DNA of 64,000 bases from Flavobacterium sp. W4I14 (GTDB taxonomy: Bacteria; Bacteroidota; Bacteroidia; Sphingobacteriales; Sphingobacteriaceae). Where the stretch lies: assembly GCA_030817875.1 (NCBI GenBank), contig JAUSZU010000001.1, forward strand, positions 3,782,001 to 3,846,000. Reading direction: 5' to 3'. Shown here piece after piece: positions 47,937 through 56,378 of this stretch. The notes under the pieces are model-generated. The model was given only the letters and a program-made list of their open reading frames with translations, was not told the DNA's origin and ran no database searches. The first letter of the stretch is position 1. Every line of letters begins with the position of its first letter. Made by a program: the position numbers and the translations under genes.

Positions 47937-48578
47937 TTATTTAATTCTTTTAAAATGATAAGCAGAATCGTAAGAAAGACCTGCACCGATAAACAGTAAA
48001 AGCGCACCGGAATTGTCGTAAGCATGATTTAAGATAAGCCCTCCATCGCTAGCCAGTCCAATCCGTGTCTTCTCACTTTTTGAGCCGCCCAAAATGTAAG
48101 GCACTCCCTGAAATTCGACATACTTGTTTCCTAAAAGCAGTAAACCCCTCGATTGCAGCCTGGCCGATAGAATTACACTATCTACAATTATACTGTCCTT
48201 TTTAAAGTGAAAACCGATCTGATTATTGTCCATCACCTCTACATCTACAGTCACATTTTCAGAAGGCTTAAAATAGATTCCACGTTTGCTGATATATTGA
48301 TGAAAACGCTCGGTTATTGGTTGATAACGAAGTGTCTCAGTCACCCCATTCTTTTTATAGGTTAAATCAGGAAATAACTGATAAGTTCCAGAAATTTTTG
48401 ATATCTCGTCTTTGCCCAGCTTAACTTTGTGGTGCCTGATGGGCCTGTCAGAAAAAGAAGCACAGCCTGAAAACAATAGGCAGAATGTGATGGCACAGAT
48501 AGCCAGCCTAAAGCAGCGGACTTTATTATTCAGCCTATTATCGTTGGCAACAGGTTGAATTGAGGTTGAGGTTAGCAT
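47937..48578 (-). CDS. Lipoprotein of unknown function
   Basis: 213 aa from the ATG at 48578 (MLTSTSIQPV); ATGs at 48584 and 48635 are also in frame. The lipobox LFSGCAS places the anchor Cys near residue 40, after a helix RLAICAITFCLLFSG; the long leader before it is unusual, so the true start could lie elsewhere. The mature part (KISGTYQLFPDLTYKK, VDVEVMDNNQIGFHFKKDS, GLASDGGLILNHAYDN) is strand-rich with no recognised family. It begins the operon with the two barrel-like proteins. Confidence 0.6.
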   Translation of the reverse strand: MLTSTSIQPVANDNRLNNKVRCFRLAICAITFCLLFSGCASFSDRPIRHHKVKLGKDEISKISGTYQLFPDLTYKKNGVTETLRYQPITERFHQYISKRGIYFKPSENVTVDVEVMDNNQIGFHFKKDSIIVDSVILSARLQSRGLLLLGNKYVEFQGVPYILGGSKSEKTRIGLASDGGLILNHAYDNSGALLLFIGAGLSYDSAYHFKRIK

Positions 48579-48789
48579 ATTCATTTCGATGTATTTTAAA
48601 TTGTTATCAAATCTAAAACACTCCGCAATGCTCAATTATCCTTAAAGATTACACCTAATCAAATAATTAACGCTAAAAGAAATTTATACAACCATCATAT
48701 GGTTATAAATTATATTATTTAAATTAACACCTGATAATAATCCATTCGATTATTAAAAACGTTAAGATTTCATTAATAAATTAATCTTT

Positions 48790-49749
48790 ATGGATAATCA
48801 ACAAGCATTATTTTTTCAGGCCATCAGATCGTCCCTTCCCGAATACCAGAACCTGGCGCTGAGTGTAGCTGAAGAATTAGGAATAAGTACCAATGAGGCC
48901 TATAAGAAAATCAGGGGCGACAGCAACCTTACTTTTCAGCAGATCATCAAGCTTTCCGATTGTTTCGACGTCCCATTTCTGTACAGCCCGAAACAATCAT
49001 TATCGGTTACTTTTAGCTATTTAAGTGTAAATGAAGATTTAGATATGATTGGCTATCTCCGGAATTTACTGGACAATATAAAAGCCATCAAGAACAGCAA
49101 TAAGAAACACATTACCATTACGACCGACGATATTCCTTTATTTCATTTTTTCAAGTACCCTGAGCTCACCAGTTTTAAACTCTTCTTTTGGGCAAATAGT
49201 GCGAATAACCTGGAAATGCCGTTCAGCTCTTCCTTCCTATCCGATGAGATTATTAAAATTTCGCAAGAGCTGCATGCCACTTATCTGGAAATACCAAGCA
49301 CCGAAATATGGTCTAAAGATACCGTAACAGGTACACTCGAACAGATCAGGTATGCATTCGAAGCCGGGCACCTTACCGATACCGAACTGGCCGTAAAAAT
49401 TGTAGAGCAGGTAAGGTATTGCCTCACCGATATGAATATGTACGCCATTAGCAGCAAAAAAACCATCGACCCCAACCATACCTTTAACTGGTACAATTGT
49501 GATGTATTGGGAAGCATCGCTTACCTGGTCGATTTTAAAGACCGCATGGCCTGCTACAACAGGTTTAATACTTTTAATTACTTAAGAACCGAAGACCAGG
49601 CTTATTGCAAACAAACCAAACAATGGATGCAGGGCCTGATTATGAAATCGGTTTCTTTTAGCGGCCAGGGCGAAAAACACCGCAATAAATACCTGTATAA
49701 TGCCTTTGCCGAATGCGACAAATTACTGAGGGAGATTACCAATGGTTAG
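48790..49749 (+). CDS. HTH (XRE/BetR-like) transcriptional regulator
   Basis: 319 aa, soluble. The first 70 residues form a helix-turn-helix (YQNLALSVAEELGISTNEAYKKIRGDSNLTFQQIIKLSDCF) of the XRE/BetR kind. The remaining 250 residues have no named domain but are typical of long Bacteroidota one-component regulators (FFKYPELTSFKLFFWANS, AYLVDFKDRMACYNRF). Divergent from the lipoprotein/barrel operon across 211 bp, and tail to tail with the multicopper oxidase gene (1 nt between stops). It may control either set; direct evidence is absent. Confidence 0.75.
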   Translation: MDNQQALFFQAIRSSLPEYQNLALSVAEELGISTNEAYKKIRGDSNLTFQQIIKLSDCFDVPFLYSPKQSLSVTFSYLSVNEDLDMIGYLRNLLDNIKAIKNSNKKHITITTDDIPLFHFFKYPELTSFKLFFWANSANNLEMPFSSSFLSDEIIKISQELHATYLEIPSTEIWSKDTVTGTLEQIRYAFEAGHLTDTELAVKIVEQVRYCLTDMNMYAISSKKTIDPNHTFNWYNCDVLGSIAYLVDFKDRMACYNRFNTFNYLRTEDQAYCKQTKQWMQGLIMKSVSFSGQGEKHRNKYLYNAFAECDKLLREITNG

Positions 49750-49750
49750 A

Positions 49751-52042
49751 TCAATAATTAAGCGTTAAGCCTGCGCCAAAACCCATATCGCTGTCATAGT
49801 GCGCAGAAATGCCCATGTATTTAGTGGTAATAAATTTAAGTCCGCCCATAAATTCTTTATCACTATTTACCATAAAGCTTGCCCTTAAGCGTTTAGAAAT
49901 CGGTATATCTTCCCGCATTAACTGCAAGCGAACGTTACCATCGTGATAAACTTCTGCCTGCGCTACTACCAACATAGGCAAGGTATAGGCAAGCCCTACA
50001 CTAAACATACTTCTTTTATCCTTAGTGCTTTTTTGGCCAAAAATATTACTTTCCTGTTCGCCAGCTTCCATTTTCCGGTAACGCCAATCGAATCCCACAA
50101 AAGGCATTAACCACTGCATTCTATCTATGTACCGGCCAATATGGGTTTCGGTTTCAAAGCCGTGCATTTTATTGTAACCTAAGCGCCATTCGGCGCCAAT
50201 GCTCCAGCGCGTATTTGCCAACATGGCCATACCGTCGTTTCCGTTGCTGGCAAAATCATTTTCGGCCATAAAATGAAACATCCTGTCATCGGCAAAAAGT
50301 TTTCGCTGTGCCAATTTAGGGTTTGGGATTTCGGGATTTAGCGGTGAGTTTTCATAACTAAAGATTTTACCCATTCCACTCATCATGTGGTATAAAATGT
50401 GGCAATGAAAAAACCAATCGCCACTTTCAGAAGCGCTAAACTCAATGGTATCGCGTTCCATGGGCATAATATCGAGTACATTTTTTAAAGGAGCATAATC
50501 GCCCTGGCCATTAATTACCCTAAAATCGTGCCCATGCAGGTGCATAGGGTGGCGCATCATACTGTTGTTATATAAAATGATCCGCAGGTTTTCGCCTTTT
50601 TTGATGAGGATTTTATCTTCCTCAGAAATGGTTTTATTATCCAAAGTCCAAACATAACGGTTCATGTTGCCTGTTAACTGAAACTCCATTTCGCGGGTTG
50701 GGGCTTTAGGTAAAACCGTTTTTTCAGGCGAGCGCAACATATCGTAGTTTAATGTTTTTATGGGGCCTTTTGCGCCTTTGTCGCTCCCCATATTATGGGC
50801 CTTGTGCGCATCAGCAACAACAGCGTCTGTCCCCACATCATCCAGCTCAGCATACATTACGGTATTCATATCCATCACCTGATTCTGCATTTTCATGCCT
50901 TCCATCTGCACCAGATTACCGTTCATATCCATCATTTCGTTCATCATTTTCATGCCTTCGAAATATTTCAATTTGGGCAATTTTTGAGCCGGCACCTTTT
51001 CTCCATTGCCAAGCCACAACGAGGCCGACTTGGTACGGTCTTCGGGTGTTACCAAAAACTCGTAACTTTTATTTTCGGGGATGCTTACAATCACGTCATA
51101 GGTTTCGGAAACGGCAATAATGAGCCGATCTACTTCTACGGGTGTTACATCGTTACCATCATTGGCCACTACCGTTATTTTACCGCCAGCATAAGTGAGC
51201 CAAAAATAGGTAGATGCTCCTCCGTTAGCAATCCGCAGCCTTACCTTATCGCCTGCTTTGAGCTTGTTTGGCACCTGGTATTGATTTTTTCCGTTTACTA
51301 AAAATGCCTCGTAATACACATCACTCACATCCATGGCGGTCATCCGTTTCAGTTCGTTGGTGAGCTTGGTTTTGAAATGCCCGCCTTTTATTGCTTCAGC
51401 ATAACTCTGCGTTGTACCTTTTTTTATCGCGAACCAATCATTGGCATTGTGTAATCGCCTGTCAACTTCGTGGGGCATCATATTTGTCCACTCACTTAAA
51501 ACAACAGGCACTGTAGGTATAGCGGACTCTTTTCTTTTATTTAAGATGATCGCACCGTACATCCCAATTTGCTCCTGCAAGCCCGAATGGCTATGGTACC
51601 AATGGGTACCGTTCTGTATAATAGGGAAACGGTAAACATGGGTTTTATTGGGTTCAATAGGCATTTGGGTTAAATACGGAACCCCATCATATCGATTAGG
51701 GAGAAACAGCCCGTGCCAATGCAACGAAGTTGACTCTTTTAGCCTGTTGTGCACATGTATTTCTGCTGTATCGCCCTCGGTAAAGGTTAGTGTTGGCATG
51801 GGTATTTGCCCGTTCACCGCAATGGCTCTTTTAGCTTTCCCGCCAAAAGTTACTGTTGTATCGGCAACATATAAATCATAGCGCACAACCTTTGGTAGCC
51901 TGTTGTTGCCTAAAGTTTCCACATCACTTGCTTTTAGGAGAGCTTTTTTGGGGTCAGTTACTTTTACCTCGTTGTGCTGATGTTGACCAAAAGCAAAACT
52001 ACTGAGCAAAATACTAAGGCAACAAACTAAAATAAACTTCAT
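49751..52042 (-). CDS. Multicopper oxidase fused to a CopB-like outer-membrane barrel
   Basis: 763 aa from the ATG at 52042, giving the signal MKFILVCCLSILLSSFAFGQ; the open frame to 52087 overlaps the previous gene. Copper motifs are all present: SLHWHGLFLP, THWYHSHSG, HPMHLHGHDF and HCHILYHMMSGMG. A Met-rich insert (GMKMMNEMMDMNG, QMEGMKMQNQVMDM) lies near 380-415. From about 575 the protein changes to a barrel-like domain (TRWSIGAEWRLGYNK, HIGRYIDRMQWLMPFVGFDWRY, MFSVGLAYTLPMLVVAQAEVYHDG, ISAHYDSDMGFGAGLTLNY) resembling CopB, normally a separate protein. CopA and CopB act together in copper tolerance. Behind a DUF3347 gene in one operon. Confidence 0.92.
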   Translation of the reverse strand: MKFILVCCLSILLSSFAFGQHQHNEVKVTDPKKALLKASDVETLGNNRLPKVVRYDLYVADTTVTFGGKAKRAIAVNGQIPMPTLTFTEGDTAEIHVHNRLKESTSLHWHGLFLPNRYDGVPYLTQMPIEPNKTHVYRFPIIQNGTHWYHSHSGLQEQIGMYGAIILNKRKESAIPTVPVVLSEWTNMMPHEVDRRLHNANDWFAIKKGTTQSYAEAIKGGHFKTKLTNELKRMTAMDVSDVYYEAFLVNGKNQYQVPNKLKAGDKVRLRIANGGASTYFWLTYAGGKITVVANDGNDVTPVEVDRLIIAVSETYDVIVSIPENKSYEFLVTPEDRTKSASLWLGNGEKVPAQKLPKLKYFEGMKMMNEMMDMNGNLVQMEGMKMQNQVMDMNTVMYAELDDVGTDAVVADAHKAHNMGSDKGAKGPIKTLNYDMLRSPEKTVLPKAPTREMEFQLTGNMNRYVWTLDNKTISEEDKILIKKGENLRIILYNNSMMRHPMHLHGHDFRVINGQGDYAPLKNVLDIMPMERDTIEFSASESGDWFFHCHILYHMMSGMGKIFSYENSPLNPEIPNPKLAQRKLFADDRMFHFMAENDFASNGNDGMAMLANTRWSIGAEWRLGYNKMHGFETETHIGRYIDRMQWLMPFVGFDWRYRKMEAGEQESNIFGQKSTKDKRSMFSVGLAYTLPMLVVAQAEVYHDGNVRLQLMREDIPISKRLRASFMVNSDKEFMGGLKFITTKYMGISAHYDSDMGFGAGLTLNY

Positions 52043-52058
52043 TTTGTAGCGTGTGTTT

Positions 52059-52535
52059 TTATTTAAGTACTTCGGCAACCTTACCACAAGTTAACATTTT
52101 GTTACCATAATATGGGTTTTTTATCGCCTCGCCTTCACTTAGCCAATAGCTTTTTTTCATCGGACAATAAGCATAATAAACAGGTTTATCGTTCAGTTTT
52201 ACTGCTTTTACCAAGGCATAAAAATCGGTTGATAAAGAAGTAAAATGATCTCTTTGATGTTCGATATCTTTACTCTCGGCAATGTGCTCGGCATCAAATA
52301 ATATTTTATCGCGCAATACTTTCGAAGCTTTGGTTTTTTCGTTGGCTTTTATCGCATTAATTAATGTGGTAGCCTTGGTGCCAGCCACACTTGCATTGCT
52401 GCTAATTAAGGCATCTTTAACTTCGTAATAAGCCTGCAAAGGATTAACCGCTGCTGTTTTTTCCTGTGCTGAGGTACTGCCAGCCACAATTAGTACAAGG
52501 ACATTGATTGTCCAGAATTTAAATAACCTTTTCAT
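52059..52535 (-). CDS. DUF3347-domain periplasmic protein of the copper operon
   Basis: 158 aa with signal peptide (MKRLFKFWTINVLVLIVAGSTSAQ). The mature part fits DUF3347: LQAYYEVKDALISSNASVAGTKATTLINAI, AEHIAESKDIEHQRDHFTSLSTDFYALVKAV, YYAYCPMKKSYWLSEGEAIKNPYYGNKMLTCG. The CPM...YYG...MLTCG pattern is shared with CusB-linked copper/silver-binding proteins, where these Cys and Met bind Cu(I). First gene of the copper operon; the oxidase gene starts 16 nt after its stop. Confidence 0.88.
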   Translation of the reverse strand: MKRLFKFWTINVLVLIVAGSTSAQEKTAAVNPLQAYYEVKDALISSNASVAGTKATTLINAIKANEKTKASKVLRDKILFDAEHIAESKDIEHQRDHFTSLSTDFYALVKAVKLNDKPVYYAYCPMKKSYWLSEGEAIKNPYYGNKMLTCGKVAEVLK

Positions 52536-52989
52536 TTTGTGTTAAGTTAAATGTTATCAATATATTTCCTGATACCAGTTAGTGAGCTGCTTTTTTAATT
52601 TGCTTTGCAACCAGAACAGGGTTTTATTATTACACAAAGCTATCGGCATGGCCTTTCCGGATGTTACATATTTACCGAAAATGTTTATATAATTATAGTT
52701 GGGGCCACGAGTTTGGCGTTAAGCGGTTGGCGGTGGGTTGAGCGATTTAAAATTGACCTTTTATAAAAAGATCTTTCGGGTAAGCTTCATTAATAGATTA
52801 CAATATAAGGATCGAGATGACGATACTTCGAGAACATTTATCTACTTGAACCCACTGTCATTTATATTCATTTTATACAAAAAATTCACCCTCAGGGCAA
52901 CAAATTGCAGTTTTACCGCGTACCTCATCCATCTTACACGATCTTCTATTTCCCATATTACATTTTCCATCTTTAACCTATATTTGCGC
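52536..52989. promoter_or_regulatory. Intergenic region between the copper operon and nth
   Basis: 454 bp. Left part: leader of the DUF3347 gene. Middle: GATCGAGATGACGATACTTCG (near 52811) and TTCACCCTCAGGGCAAC (about 52886), parts of dispersed repeats. Right end: TATATTTG at 52979-52986 fits the -7 box TAnnTTTG only 3 nt before the nth ATG at 52990. An upstream open frame from 52738 is ignored because it lies in repeat DNA. Confidence 0.4.
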
Positions 52990-53655
52990 ATGCTTAAAAA
53001 AGAACGCTACAAACTTTTTGTAGAACATTTTTCGGCCAAGCAGCCTGATGCAGAAACCGAGTTACATTATAATAATCCCTATCAGCTTTTAGTGGCGGTA
53101 ATCCTTTCAGCACAATGCACCGATAAAAGGGTAAACATGGTAACCCCTGCGCTTTTTCAACGCTTCCCTAATGCTAAAGCGCTGGCCGAAGCTACTCCCG
53201 ATATTGTTTTCGATTACATCAGAAGCATCAGCTACCCCAACAACAAGGCAAAACACCTGGTGGGTATGGCTAATATTCTGGTCAATGAATTTAACGATGT
53301 GGTACCTTCGGGGATTGACGATTTACAGAAAATGCCAGGTGTTGGCCGTAAAACCGCCAATGTAATCGCCTCAGTAATTTATAATGCACCAGCCATGGCG
53401 GTTGATACCCACGTTTTCCGTGTGGCCAACCGCTTGGGTTTAACCAATGGCAAAACCCCGCTGGCGGTTGAAAAAGATTTAGTTAAAAACCTACCTGAAC
53501 ACGATATCCACATTGCACACCACTGGCTTATTCTGCACGGACGTTACGTTTGTGTAGCCAGAAGCCCCAAATGTGATGTTTGTGAAATTACCTACATGTG
53601 CAGGTACTTCGAACGCTTAACCGCCCAAAACGAAAGAGATAAATTAAAAGCTTAA
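52990..53655 (+). CDS. nth: Endonuclease III
   Basis: 221 aa from the ATG at 52990 (MLKKERYKLF), which aligns with the family's start. Features: VILSAQCTDKRV with the catalytic Lys, HhH motif LQKMPGVGRKTANVI, catalytic Asp in MAVDTHVFRVANRLG, and the C-terminal 4Fe-4S site C-x6-C-x2-C-x5-C (CVARSPKCDVCEITYMC). It removes oxidised pyrimidines and cuts the abasic strand. recA starts 123 bp later with its own control region. A -7 box sits directly before the start codon, so the mRNA may be leaderless. Confidence 0.97.
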   Translation: MLKKERYKLFVEHFSAKQPDAETELHYNNPYQLLVAVILSAQCTDKRVNMVTPALFQRFPNAKALAEATPDIVFDYIRSISYPNNKAKHLVGMANILVNEFNDVVPSGIDDLQKMPGVGRKTANVIASVIYNAPAMAVDTHVFRVANRLGLTNGKTPLAVEKDLVKNLPEHDIHIAHHWLILHGRYVCVARSPKCDVCEITYMCRYFERLTAQNERDKLKA

Positions 53656-53683
53656 AAAATTATTTTCATTTTACTATTGACAT

Positions 53684-53712
53684 TAGCTAAAAAACATTTA
53701 CCTTAGCTAAAT
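53684..53712 (+). promoter_or_regulatory. Pair of TTAGCTAA palindromes before recA
   Basis: TTAGCTAAA occurs at 53684-53692 and again at 53704-53712, 20 bp start to start, i.e. on the same face of the helix; a degenerate TTAGCCGAT follows near 53748. The nearer copy starts 75 bp before the recA ATG at 53779. The same palindrome at the same distance precedes the S24 repressor gene at 23406. Candidate SOS-type operator, inferred. Confidence 0.45.
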
Positions 53713-53778
53713 ATATTAGTATTATAAATATCAACATTTAAGCATATTAGCCGATAAACGATTATATTTACGCAATCA

Positions 53779-54804
53779 ATGAAAAAAGAAATGAGCACTG
53801 CAAATCCAGATAAATTAAAAGCCCTACAACTTACCTTAGATAAGCTAGAGAAATCATACGGTAAAGGTACCATCATGAAACTTGGCGATTCTGCCATTGA
53901 GCCAATAGATTTTATTTCTACCGGATCAATCAGTTTAGATATTGCTTTAGGTATTGGCGGTATTCCAAAAGGCCGTGTAATTGAAATCTATGGTCCGGAA
54001 TCTTCTGGTAAAACAACTTTAGCTACACACATTATTGCCGAAGCACAGAAAAAAGGTGGTATTGCTGCTTTTATCGATGCAGAGCATGCTTTTGATCAGT
54101 TTTACGCAAAGAAACTAGGTGTAGATACCGATAACCTTTTAATTTCTCAACCAGATAATGGTGAGCAGGCATTAGAAATTGCCGATAACCTGATCCGTTC
54201 GGGTGCTATTGATGTCATTGTAATTGACTCTGTTGCCGCTTTGGTTCCTAAAAGTGAAATTGAGGGCGAAATGGGCGACAGTAAAATGGGTTTACATGCC
54301 CGCTTAATGAGTCAGGCATTACGTAAATTAACCGGAACAATTTCTAAAACCGGATGTTGCTGTATTTTCATTAACCAGTTACGTGATAAAATTGGGGTAA
54401 TGTTTGGTAACCCTGAAACCACAACTGGTGGTAATGCGTTGAAATTTTATGCATCCGTACGTTTAGATATCCGTCGTATTTCACAGATCAAAGATTCTGA
54501 TGAAGTTTCCGGTAACCGCGTTAAAGTAAAAATTGTTAAAAATAAAGTGGCTCCTCCTTTCCGTATCGCCGAATTTGATGTGATGTTCGGTGAAGGTATT
54601 TCTAAAAACGGTGAGATCATCGACTTAGGTGTTGATTTTGGGATCATCAAGAAAGCAGGATCATGGTTCTCTTACGGAGATACCAAACTTGGCCAAGGTA
54701 GAGATGCCGTAAAACAATTGTTAAGCGACAACCCTGAACTTGCAGAAGAATTAGAAATTAAAATTAAAGCCGAAGTAACCGGCGATAAATTGGCTGAGAA
54801 ATAA
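53779..54804 (+). CDS. recA: Recombinase RecA
   Basis: 341 aa; an alternative ATG four codons in (53791, MSTANPDK) is possible. Core motifs: [11 protein letters not shown] (Walker A), [22 protein letters not shown] (Walker B and L1 region), [42 protein letters not shown] (L2) and the usual C-terminal domain ending in [14 protein letters not shown]. It forms filaments on single-stranded DNA for strand exchange and activates self-cleavage of LexA-type repressors. Preceded by the repeated TTAGCTAA palindrome and followed by a strong terminator, so it is a single-gene unit. Confidence 0.99.
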   Translation: MKKEMSTANPDKLKALQLTLDKLEKSYGKGTIMKLGDSAIEPIDFISTGSISLDIALGIGGIPKGRVIEIYGPESSGKTTLATHIIAEAQKKGGIAAFIDAEHAFDQFYAKKLGVDTDNLLISQPDNGEQALEIADNLIRSGAIDVIVIDSVAALVPKSEIEGEMGDSKMGLHARLMSQALRKLTGTISKTGCCCIFINQLRDKIGVMFGNPETTTGGNALKFYASVRLDIRRISQIKDSDEVSGNRVKVKIVKNKVAPPFRIAEFDVMFGEGISKNGEIIDLGVDFGIIKKAGSWFSYGDTKLGQGRDAVKQLLSDNPELAEELEIKIKAEVTGDKLAEK

Positions 54805-54828
54805 GCCAGCCTTAAATACAATCCTATT

Positions 54829-54864
54829 AAAACGCCCTGCTAAAATTATTTAGCAAGGCGTTTT
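54829..54864 (+). terminator. recA terminator
   Basis: AAAACGCCCTGCTAAA pairs with TTTAGCAAGGCGTTTT (one bulge pair) around ATTA, followed by GCTTTAT. It lies 24 nt past the recA stop and could also end the convergent 65-aa gene. Confidence 0.85.
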
Positions 54865-54920
54865 GCTTTATACGCTGTACTTATTTACAGAGCAAGCCTT
54901 GTTGAAAAAAGTACAGCTTT

Positions 54921-55118
54921 TTAATTCTGGCTAAAAATGGCGTTAAAATCTTTGGTTACATACACAATTACCAAAAGTGCAGCAATAACCAAAGCACCTA
55001 AAATAATCACGCCCCAGCTTCCTTTTAGTTTGTTTTTGTCATTTCTGATCAACCAATATAAAATACCGATTAGCGGTATCGCGCAAACGATCCAAAATAT
55101 TAACGATGCTCCAGTCAT
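54921..55118 (-). CDS. Small two-helix membrane protein, PLDc_N-like
   Basis: 65 aa with two hydrophobic helices (SLIFWIVCAIPLIGILYWLI and WGVIILGALVIAALLVIVYV) joined by a basic loop RNDKNKLKGS. Size and layout resemble the PLDc_N family of short membrane-anchor proteins. No function can be given. It stands alone, convergent with recA. Confidence 0.6.
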   Translation of the reverse strand: MTGASLIFWIVCAIPLIGILYWLIRNDKNKLKGSWGVIILGALVIAALLVIVYVTKDFNAIFSQN

Positions 55119-55279
55119 ATATATAAATTCAATTTAAACAATTCTTGTTGCCAGTTTTCAATTGGCGGTTTACAGTTTTTGCCACGGAAGCACGAAAAAA
55201 CAAAGATCCTGAAATAAATTCAGGATGACGTTCACTAAGTGGTAGCCAGCTAACAAGTTTAGGCAATAACCATAAACTA

Positions 55280-55348
55280 TTGACTAATGAACCAATGACC
55301 AATGAACCAATGACCAATGAACCAATGACCAATGAACCAATGAACCAA
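55280..55348. repeat. Tandem 15-bp repeat
   Basis: About four units of AATGAACCAATGACC in a row, the last ones imperfect, 3 nt before the end of tsaD. Single units of the same sequence in the opposite orientation (TTCATTGGTCATTGG) occur near 45318, and a looser form near 60865-60897. Confidence 0.75.
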
Positions 55349-55350
55349 AA

Positions 55351-56352
55351 TTAAAATTCCATCCTCGCCATTGGCGAAACATCCTGTCCTACGAAATCCT
55401 GTTTTAAATATTTTTGATAACCTGCTATAGCGATCATCCCTGCATTATCTGTACAGTATTGAAAGGCAGGAATATATATCTTCCAGCCCAGTTCATCGGC
55501 AGTTTGCTGTAATCCATTTCTTAAACCAGAGTTCGCCGAAACACCCCCTGCAATAGCAATTTCATTAATCCCGTATTGTTTTGCCGCTTTCTTCAACTTA
55601 TTCAGCAAAATCTGCACAATGCTATGTTGAACCGATGCACAGATATCAGCTAAATTTTCGGCAATAAAATTACGGTTCTCTTTTTCCTGCTTCCTGATAA
55701 AATACAGGATAGAAGTTTTAAAACCGCTGAAGCTAAAATTCAGATCGGCAATTTGCGGTTCGGCAAATTTAAAGGCCAACGGATTCCCGTGCTGTGCATG
55801 TTTATCGATCAGCGGCCCTCCCGGATAAGGCAAGGCCAGTAATTTAGCGGTTTTATCGAAAGCTTCACCCGCAGCATCATCCAAAGTTTCGCCAATTATT
55901 TCCATATCAAAGTAATCTTTTACCAGCACAATTTGCGTGTGCCCGCCCGAAACGGTTAAACAGATAAACGGAAAACTTGGCATAGGATCATCAATAAAGT
56001 GCGCTAAGATGTGCGCATGCATATGATTGACAGAAATTAAAGGTATATTTAAAGCTAATGCAAAAGATTTTGCGAAAGAAACACCAACGAGCAGCGATCC
56101 TAAAAGACCGGGGCCGCGTGTAAAAGCGACAGCATTGATGTCCTGTTTTGTAACTTTAGCATTAATTAAAGCTTGTTGTACGGCAGGCACAATATTTTGT
56201 TGATGTACCCTTGAAGCTAATTCAGGTATAACACCACCATAATTTTGATGAATTGTTTGGTTTGCAATAACATTGGCAGTAATTTTGCCGTTGTTACAAA
56301 TAGCAACAGATGTATCATCGCAAGAAGACTCGATAGCAAGTATAACAGACAA
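55351..56352 (-). CDS. tsaD: tRNA N6-adenosine threonylcarbamoyltransferase
   Basis: 333 aa. Family marks: ILAIESSCDDTSVAI at the start, HMHAHILAHF (metal-binding His pair) near 110, CLTVSGGHTQIVLV, DDAAGEAFDKTAKLLALPYPGGP, and EIAIAGGVSANSGLR near the end with NAGMIAIAGY. It transfers threonylcarbamoyl from TC-AMP to A37 of ANN-reading tRNAs together with TsaB and TsaE. Its ATG lies only 26 bp from the likely start of the divergent TamB-like gene, so the two promoters must reach into each other's coding sequence or leader. A minus-strand TAATTTTG (56379-56372) could be its -7 box. Confidence 0.98.
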   Translation of the reverse strand: MSVILAIESSCDDTSVAICNNGKITANVIANQTIHQNYGGVIPELASRVHQQNIVPAVQQALINAKVTKQDINAVAFTRGPGLLGSLLVGVSFAKSFALALNIPLISVNHMHAHILAHFIDDPMPSFPFICLTVSGGHTQIVLVKDYFDMEIIGETLDDAAGEAFDKTAKLLALPYPGGPLIDKHAQHGNPLAFKFAEPQIADLNFSFSGFKTSILYFIRKQEKENRNFIAENLADICASVQHSIVQILLNKLKKAAKQYGINEIAIAGGVSANSGLRNGLQQTADELGWKIYIPAFQYCTDNAGMIAIAGYQKYLKQDFVGQDVSPMARMEF

Positions 56353-56378
56353 ATTATTAATATTTAAGCTGCAAAATT

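Noticed and set aside
52738..52989. N-terminal extension of nth to an upstream ATG
   Set aside because: The extra 84 residues lie in repeat-bearing intergenic DNA and the Nth family begins at the MLKKERYKLF position.
55280..55348. Tandem 15-bp repeat as a replication origin iteron set
   Set aside because: It overlaps the tsaD end region, has no DnaA-box pattern or AT-rich unwinding element and no dnaA or parAB nearby; the unit recurs singly elsewhere.
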